Below are positions 57,701 to 64,000 of a stretch of 64,000 nucleotides of DNA, one piece after another. Source of the DNA: Brachypodium distachyon (lineage: Eukaryota > Streptophyta > Magnoliopsida > Poales > Poaceae). How positions within the stretch are numbered: position 1 is the first letter of the stretch; each line of letters opens with the position of its first letter. The stretch is taken from the NCBI RefSeq assembly GCF_000005505.3, contig NC_016132.3, positions 56,434,914-56,498,913 on the forward strand, in the 5' to 3' direction. The notes under the pieces are model-generated. The model searched no databases. It had not been told where the DNA came from and saw only the letters and a list, made by a program, of their open reading frames with translations. Made by a program: the position numbers and the translations under genes.

Positions 57701-58592
57701 CAAAGCGCAAACATTAGTTGCTGGTTCTAGAAAATGGATAGTAACAACTCATTAGGAGTTGCATATCTAGCACGAATGCATTTGGAGAACAGAAAAGAAA
57801 CGAAAACGAAACATAAGCGGATTGCATGCATGCAGTGCATGGTGAACGACACGTCGGAGTGCACGTACTACGTGGCATATAATACCTGTTTGCGACGCAA
57901 GCCCACGTAATACCCACGAAGCTGGCATAGGTGTTTGGATTGAGCGCCAGCTTGTGCGCCACCGTCTTAAACAGCCTCCACACCGTCGGCCTCCCCACGC
58001 CGACCACTGCCGCCGCCGCCTCACCGTTCGCCGCCTCGACATCGACGCCACCGCCCTTGATCACCGCCTCCGGCGACGAAGCCGACTCGGCAGGCACTAT
58101 ATACATGCCGATGGCGGCCTTCCTGACCTCGAGCACGAAGAGCAGCAAGGTGAGCCAAACAATGGCCTGGAACACGGAGAGCTGCACGACGAGCTGCTGC
58201 GCCCACTCGCCGTACATGGCCCTGGCCATGGGCACCCCCACCACCAGCGAGTTGGTCAGCGTGGACAGCGAGAAGCTGGTGATGGCCCACGCGCCTGCGC
58301 CGTCGACGCCTCTGTGGAACCTGGCCCAGACGGCGATGGCGGCGACGATGACGGCCTTGGAGACGACGTCGGCGGCGACGGCGCGGTAGTTGACCTGGAA
58401 CGGGTCCGTGTGGAGCGTGAACTCGAAGGTGAAGAAGGGCAGCGCGAAGAAGGCGACGAGCCGGTTCACGGCGTCGCACTGCTCCCGGGTGAAGATCCGC
58501 CACCACCGGACGGACCCGTAGCCCAGGAGCAGCGCGAAGTAGAGCGGCGCCGTCGCCGCCACCACCTTGTACACGTCCCCCCACCCGATCAT
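54777..58592 (-). CDS. PIN5A: short PIN auxin carrier (PIN5 type)
   Basis: Predicted auxin transporter of the short, ER-membrane PIN group, controlling auxin inside the cell rather than cell-to-cell flow. Exons (minus): 57886-58592, 57595-57680, 56946-57103, 54952-55028, 54777-54849, joining in frame to 366 residues. The first exon encodes five hydrophobic segments ([28 protein letters not shown] and others). The central loop is short (about residues 168-215), and the [12 protein letters not shown] motif follows. Later exons give [61 protein letters not shown] and [17 protein letters not shown]. Long PINs have a loop of 300 or more residues. Exon 3 ends CAG|GCACGT, so intron 3 (1.9 kb) would need a GC donor. 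Rice SPS1 and PIN5a are close neighbours on chromosome 1, supporting orthology. Confidence 0.85.
56084..56211. mobile_element. Stowaway-type MITE in PIN5 intron 3
   Basis: Begins TACTCCATCCGTCTAACAAA and ends GCTGGACGGAGGAAGTA. The arms TTGTCAAATTTTGAATGTATC and GATGCATTCAAATTTAGTCA are complementary. TA flanks are plausible. Confidence 0.8.
56829..56891. mobile_element. short MITE remnant in PIN5 intron 3
   Basis: Only about 63 bp: TACTCCCTCCGTTCAATATT to TCGGGACGGAGTGTGTA. It retains both termini of a Stowaway-like element with the interior deleted. It ends about 55 bp from the unusual GC splice donor of exon 3. Confidence 0.6.
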
Positions 58593-58610
58593 CTTATATT
58601 GATCGACTGT

Positions 58611-58624
58611 ATATATATATATAT
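58611..58624. repeat. (TA)n microsatellite in the PIN5 leader
   Basis: A TATATATATATATA run just upstream of the PIN5-like ATG, in the predicted 5' UTR. Confidence 0.75.
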
Positions 58625-58804
58625 CTTGACTTCCTTCTTCTTACTTTCTCTTCTCCGGCGCCGGCAACTGCTCGATTTGAACTAGGTAGCAAACTGATCG
58701 ATCGAGAGAGAGCTTGCACACAATCACAAGCTAGGGTGTGATTGAATAATTAACGCTGTAGATGGATGGATGGGGTGTAGTTTGAGGGGCTGGGCCGTGT
58801 GGAG

Positions 58805-58811
58805 TTTTATA
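58805..58811 (-). promoter_or_regulatory. TATA box of the PIN5-like gene
   Basis: Reads TATAAAA on the minus strand within a GC-rich flank, 213 bp upstream of the ATG at 58592. Confidence 0.6.
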
Positions 58812-58859
58812 GCGCGGCCGGGGAGAGGGATCGATCGATCTCGAGCCGGTGTAAATGTG

Positions 58860-58911
58860 GCCACGTCGGTTTCTCAAAAAAGAAGAAGAATGTGGCCACG
58901 TCATGAATGGA
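58860..58911. repeat. repeated TGTGGCCACGTC in the PIN5 upstream region
   Basis: AATGTGGCCACGTC occurs twice, about 34 bp apart, each containing a palindromic TGGCCA next to an ACGT core. ACGT cores are bZIP-type binding sites. Function not shown. Confidence 0.4.
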
Positions 58912-61052
58912 GCTAGCTAGTGGGATTGAACTCTGAAGTTGAAGGGCAAGGGACGGTTGGGTTTAAGGGAGGGGGGGTCGATCTCGTTCCTTTTCGTTGG
59001 CGCGCTTTTGGATTGGAATTCGATCGGATCGATGATGTTGCATGCGTGCGCGCGTGCAGCGAGAGGGACGTACTATACGTCGATTAACTTGGTTTTGCTT
59101 TGCTTATCTTTGACGAGAAGAGGAGAAGAAAATAGATCAGAGGACGGCTGACATGGACGTGCATGTACACAAGCGCTTGGCATATCATGCATGCATGCAT
59201 TCAGGTGCGTGCAACAATATTCGTACGCGCGTGTGACCGAAAGCCAACCCAAGTCCGTGTGGAGGAGACTGAAATGGACATAGACACGCATGCTTTCGGT
59301 CGCTAGCAGCTCGCTCGCTCCGGACTCCGGTTGATCCACTGGTATTCTTTTCTTTTTTAGAAAAAAAAAGACATGTACACCGCCACACCCGTGTTTCGAT
59401 CGTTTTTATTGCTTCCTTCATTTTTAATTTTGAGTTTTGTTACGGTATCCCAGTACTCCAAAAACAAATGTTGCAGTTCCAAACACATATGTCTGGCCAC
59501 GGATTCTGGATACTGATCGGTATTTCTAATAATCGGTCCTAGCTGGTTAAGCATGTTACGGTCAAAGAATATTCGTGTATGAATACATAACAAATTCTAG
59601 CAAATTTCAAATTTTATGGGGAAGCTTTTGAGCGATAAATAACCAATGTCCTTGGTAATTTGTTTACCTCGTAAAAATGTAACTTGCTCCGCCCTTGCCC
59701 CTCTCCACTTCTTCCTCCGTCTCTCCACACCTCCATCTGCCTATATCCACCTTTTCCCCGTCCTTAGCTCCCACCCTTTTCTTTGTGTTCTTCTCCTCCC
59801 AACTCTTTGTCGAGGCCTCCTTCCTCCCGCCATGATCTATCCGCCGCGTCTAGTGCCCAACAACAATGATAACTTGATAAGGCAATCCCTCTATGCCTGG
59901 GAGGTGCTGGCATTATCCACCCAACACGTCGATGAGCCTTCGGGGTTTTGACCTCCCTCATTTCTCTTCGTTCTTTTCCTCCCAACCTATTATTTCCAAT
60001 TGCTTTCCCTCCAGTCATCCTTCCAACACTCCTCTCAAATTGACGCCAGCCTCCTCAAAATTAGCTGTGCAGACCCTCGATAACATTTTTCCTAAACCCA
60101 CATCAGTAAGACCAGGGAGACGAACATTGACTGTAAAGATTCTTGATAAATAAAACTGCATGTTAAGCGTAAAGAGAGAATGGAGGGAGTATGCTAGCAT
60201 GATACTACTCATTCGCATGCCTGCATACTTCAAGTGGTCAGAGTCGGTATTGCTTCAAACCAAAAGTGCACCATTGGACCTACTACTTAGCATCTCCTTC
60301 AGGTAGCCACATCATGCAATTGCAATTTCAGGCTGCAGCAATCTAAAAATATATTCGCGCAGAGAGAGACGCATGCAAGGTACGGTGGATTATACTGGAT
60401 CGATCGATGAAGCATATATGTCTGCATGAGGGAATACGGTGCTGCGCGCAGTGATTTATTCTAATTCTTGTCCATGTTGTCACAATTATTGTTGTATTTT
60501 TTACCACTGCTAGCTCTGCGTGCATCACTGGTCACTCATCGATCTCTTTTGAAACAATGGAACAAAATATGGGTGCAGGGAATTGGTGTCATAATTAAAT
60601 TGGTTTGGAGAGTGACTTGGGATGATGTGATCTATACCTTTGGATTAATGCCTTGAGTGTATAGGTTTTGATAATTGTTTTCTCCTTCTTCTGCTATTTT
60701 TTAAGGGGTTAATAACCATTAGTTTTTGTTGACATGCGCATGCATAGGACAAAGAAAAGAAGAAGAAATAAGTTGCTTGAAGCCTTTAGTTATCTTCTGA
60801 GTCCACCGAGGAAAATATAGATATTTAGACTATGGGAGCGTTTATTTCCCAGTAGATAGAGTGATATTCTTATTTTTATAGTTAACAATTCGAAACATTG
60901 ATTCTTTATGTAACTATGAAAACTGAGTGGTAGCTTGCAATATATTTTCTCTCTTATATAAATTCTGAGCAATTTTAAGCTTAGAAATCTGCAACGACTG
61001 TACAGTTTGCACTTCTTTACACCTGCCACAGACAATTTTCCTTTGCAACTTT
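58912..61052. other. intergenic DNA, no gene supported
   Basis: ORFs of up to about 100 codons occur (for example 59646-59951) but without domains or splice structure. A lone right MITE end (GAATGGAGGGAGTA) lies at about 60177-60191. Confidence 0.4.
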
Positions 61053-62035
61053 AAATTTCATGGGGAAATATCAGGTGAAAACTCCCATCTGGTGCAAATC
61101 TGAAAACTCTCACTCAGAGTCATTGGATTCCGAATGGACGTTCCAGATGTGATGCGGAGGCAGCTGCGCTACGTCATGCCCGCGTACCCTTCTACTGCCT
61201 CCAACTGAGAGCAGGCCGTCGCCGCTGCCATAGTCGTGGCTGTCGGCAACAGCCGGGCCCTCCGCCCTACGCGATGCTTGATTGCCTAAAAATCTGCCTT
61301 TCACGATTCCTCGCTCCCTTCGCCCGATTTGGTGTGGATTTGACGGACCGGCCGGTGACTCCTAGTAGAAATTTATTCCCCATCTCCTGACCACGAGACT
61401 AGAAATCTCTTATGCCGAACAGAACATGGTGTAATTGGATGATTTCATTGTCCGTATATTTTGATTCATGTCGAAAGTGTGTTTGCCTGGAATCAATTTT
61501 GGGCGTGGGTACTTGTGAGCTTTGATTTATTTATTGTACACGGATCACGGATAGAGTTTGTATATTTACTTCTTGGTTCTGCTCACTTTCGTTGGCATGG
61601 AGAAGCACTCACAAGTTAGCAGAGCATAATTTTTGGTTTCTGCCATTGACTGTTCTTGTATGCAGTGATTAGGGCCTAGCAGTGATGAGTTTGTAAGTTA
61701 ATTCACAGCCTAGAAATCTTCATCGGTAGGTCCCGTAGGACAGAATCCATTTCAGGGCCTAGAAACTTTTCTTGGTTCACCGGCTGAGGGTTCAGGCATC
61801 GGGTGAGAACAGCAGCTGCGCAGCAGTTTCGCCGCTCGACAGCAGCGGCGGCCCGCGGGGTGCATCGCCATAGTGCAAGATTCAAGTTTGGACGGAGGTA
61901 GGGGAAGAGGGCACGATGGTGTTTTTTCACAAAAATCACATCTGGAACGTCCATTCGGAATCCAACGGCTCTGAGTGAGAGTTTTTAGATTTGCACCGGA
62001 TGGGAGTTTTCACCTGATATTTCCCCAAATTTCAT
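61053..62035. mobile_element. Mutator-like element with 9-bp duplication AAATTTCAT
   Basis: The element spans 61062-62026 (965 bp). The termini start GGGGAAATATCAGGTGAAAA on both strands. The inverted repeat runs for roughly 90 bp (61062-61152 against 61937-62026) with few mismatches, through GGATTCCGAATGGACGTTCC. AAATTTCAT lies at 61053-61061 and 62027-62035, a perfect 9-bp duplication. There is no transposase. The inside is GC-rich at both ends (61155-61330 and 61790-61900) and AT-rich in the middle, so captured host sequence is possible. Confidence 0.92.
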
Positions 62036-62449
62036 TGTGTACAACTTGGTCAACTTATAAATTGTTATTTCTCAAGCAACTTTGAAATATCAATTACATT
62101 AAATAGTTGGACTATTTGTACCTTACTACTTGAATTTCTGATAATAATAGTATGTTCGAAATGGTGGATGGAGTAGCATTGTGGAAACCTTAGATGTTTT
62201 AGCAGTTTTATTACTAAGAAGCTTTATTTGTTTTTCTATCATAACAACATAAAACATGGAAAATAGAGTATCCCTAGTGAGAAGAGATAAAACCTAATGC
62301 TCGACATCTCGTGCATTTCACCAGAGCAAATTATTCTTTCTGTGATAGGCTATTGCCCATCGATGGTCGGAGATCTTCACTTGGTATAAATAGACATTGT
62401 GTGAGAGCATGCACCTGGTGGTGTGTGTCTACACTACACCTGGACCCTA

Positions 62450-62660
62450 GGGATTCTCGGGCCAGGCCGGGTTTCAGGACGGGCTTTACAAAGCCCGGCA
62501 GGAAAATGTCCTTTTTCGTATTAAAATAATTATTTTTGGGATAAAGAATGATTTTTATACCTATTTTGCAAAAAAAAAATTATTTTGGGCTTACGAGCGA
62601 GGCTTTGGGCGGGAAAATGAGGCCTGGGCTGGCTGTCCGGGCCGGATCACCCATTCCTAG
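62450..62660. mobile_element. possible short hAT-like element
   Basis: The left end, CTAGGGATTCTCGGGCC, and the right end, read inward as CTAGGAATGGGTGATCC, are imperfect inverted repeats, and both lead into GGCCGGG/GGCCCGG sequence. No 8-bp target duplication was found, so the borders are tentative. Confidence 0.4.
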
Positions 62661-64000
62661 CTCTAGTACTCGGTGTTTCTCAAAAACAAAATGATTCATT
62701 CATAACACGTGTCAGTACCAAATTAAACATTGAGCAGAAAAAAGGAAGTCCATTTTATTCTTAATCCATAGTGCTTATCTGACCTAATCAAGAATTCCAG
62801 ATGGCCAACTCACCTGACCTAATTCAGAGGCAATTGCAACATTCTCCCGCTTATTAATTCCATTCAGAAATCACATTAAAGAGTTCACAAAAGCGACGAG
62901 CCAACGATGTCCACATAAAAATTCCCACTCTCAAGCTTTATATATCTGCATAACGGATCAGGGGAATCAATCCCCAGATGCACTCATGCACATGAAAATG
63001 TTCCAAATTCCATCGCGGCGTCTTGTCGACCGATCAGCCGATGTTCCATGCGGAGAGGTTGCAGCCTTGCACCTTGCACGTTCAACCTGCTTCCCTGCAA
63101 CTTGGTTCTCTTTTACAATGAATCGGCTCCCTCTCTTTTATCTGATGGAAAAACGGCATCCATGAGCTCTGCACTCTGCGTTTACGCTAAGAAACTTGGC
63201 TACAGACATCGATCACCTCCCTTTCAGGTGGCAGAAAGGATCTCTGCGTCAGGTGGATTGTGCCGATTACAAGCATATTTTCCTTTCATGTTATATGTCA
63301 GCAATTCAGCTTTCGCCCTCAACGGAACAGAGGCTGGCTGCCTAACTCATTTGTCTTGTCTGGACAACTAGCCATGATCATAAAGATTTGTTCCTTTGAG
63401 CAGACATCTGACAGGTGGGGGCAGAATTGGCTACCGTGGGCCTACTTGTCGGTACACTGTTGATTTCTCAGCATTTTCGGAATTTGTGCGAGAAATATCC
63501 GCGGCCGTTTGTTGGGAACAGAGGCAGGCAGCTGACACCATTGTTGAGCTGAGAAAACAGAATGCTAAATGAGCGGCAAAGCAGGGAGGAGGCACCGCGG
63601 CTAGAGTTCAAATGCAGCAGATGGCAAGGCCGAGTCAGAAGCAGTTTTAGGCAGAGCGCTCGTCAACTTGTACAGGTGCCTGGGCATATTATTATACTCT
63701 ATCGTCGCAGAGCATTTCGTATATTAACTATATGCGCCAAGCATATTGGATAAACATTTTCTAGTACTCCGTATTTCATTTCTTTCTGCACGGCCCTGTC
63801 GATCTTAGATTACGAAATACACTAACAATGGCATGCGTTCAGCCACATCTCAGACGCAGCAGCATGATAGAAACCACTGATTTATGCAGATGCTAGAAAA
63901 ACGTCACCGCGTGAACCATCGTGAACCATATGCTGCCTCAAACAGAGACAGACGGGTTCTTAGAGTACACCGTTGGAGTTCATTATTTGGAGGATTCACG
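62661..64000. other. intergenic DNA, nothing recognised
   Basis: The longest ORF (63048-63371, plus) has no signal peptide, domain or conserved motif that I can see. The stretch may be flanking DNA of a gene beyond the window edge. Confidence 0.35.

Noticed and set aside
58021..58584. Long Arg/Gly-rich ORFs on both strands over PIN5 exon 1
   Set aside because: Shadow frames of a very GC-rich exon. Only the frame with membrane helices continues through the later exons.
59646..59951. 101-codon ORF in the right intergenic region
   Set aside because: CT-rich translation with no conserved motif. Possibly part of a decayed leader, but nothing supports a gene.
1..64000. CRISPR arrays, prophage, operons or other bacterial systems
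   Set aside because: Introns, plant transposons and plant gene families throughout show this is nuclear plant DNA. No regularly spaced repeat array was seen.

Overview
This window is nuclear DNA from a grass. Genes are interrupted by GT-AG introns, first exons are GC-rich, and the spaces between genes hold Stowaway-type MITEs ending in the CTCCCTCCGT / ACGGAGGGAGTA signature, plus Ty1-copia, LINE, hAT and Mutator-like insertions. The MITE consensus and a gene order matching rice chromosome 1 (SPS1 near PIN5a) make a Brachypodium-like pooid grass the best guess. The species is an inference. There is no bacterial, plasmid or CRISPR content.

Layout. 0-1.2 kb: a gene for a small secreted peptide (minus) and two repeats. 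2.4-7.5 kb: a complete 12-exon sucrose-phosphate synthase gene (minus). 7.5-10.1 kb: intergenic. 10.15-15.36 kb: a decayed Ty1-copia element with both LTRs and a 5-bp target duplication, ending 76 bp upstream of a small unknown ORF. 16.3-19.6 kb: a RING protein with SUMO-interacting motifs (STUbL-like). 20.2-21.0 kb: fragments of two unrelated genes side by side (a Fizzy-related WD40 protein and a DHHC acyltransferase). 22.3-23.6 kb: a non-autonomous hAT element with a nested MITE. 23.8-25.8 kb: a diverged second copy of the RING gene. 26-33.5 kb: non-coding DNA with internal duplications. 33.9-50.6 kb: three tandem DUF707 genes. Two look intact and the third is a pseudogene. A full-length L1-type LINE, itself carrying a solo LTR, lies between the second and third. 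51.4-54.5 kb: a 13-exon plastid-type alpha/beta hydrolase (plus). 54.8-58.6 kb: a short PIN5-type auxin carrier (minus), convergent with the hydrolase. 58.6-64 kb: non-coding DNA with a 965-bp Mutator-like element with 9-bp target duplications.

The host genes do not form a pathway. SPS makes sucrose-6-phosphate in the cytosol. The RING pair probably ubiquitinates SUMOylated proteins. DUF707 proteins are predicted endomembrane type II proteins. PIN5-type carriers move auxin across the ER membrane. The main interest is how the locus evolved: tandem duplication with intron gain or loss and decay in the DUF707 array, N-terminal replacement in the second RING copy, juxtaposed gene fragments, and nested transposons whose boundaries can be read to the base. 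Exon boundaries were worked out by hand from reading frame, splice sites and family similarity, without transcript data.
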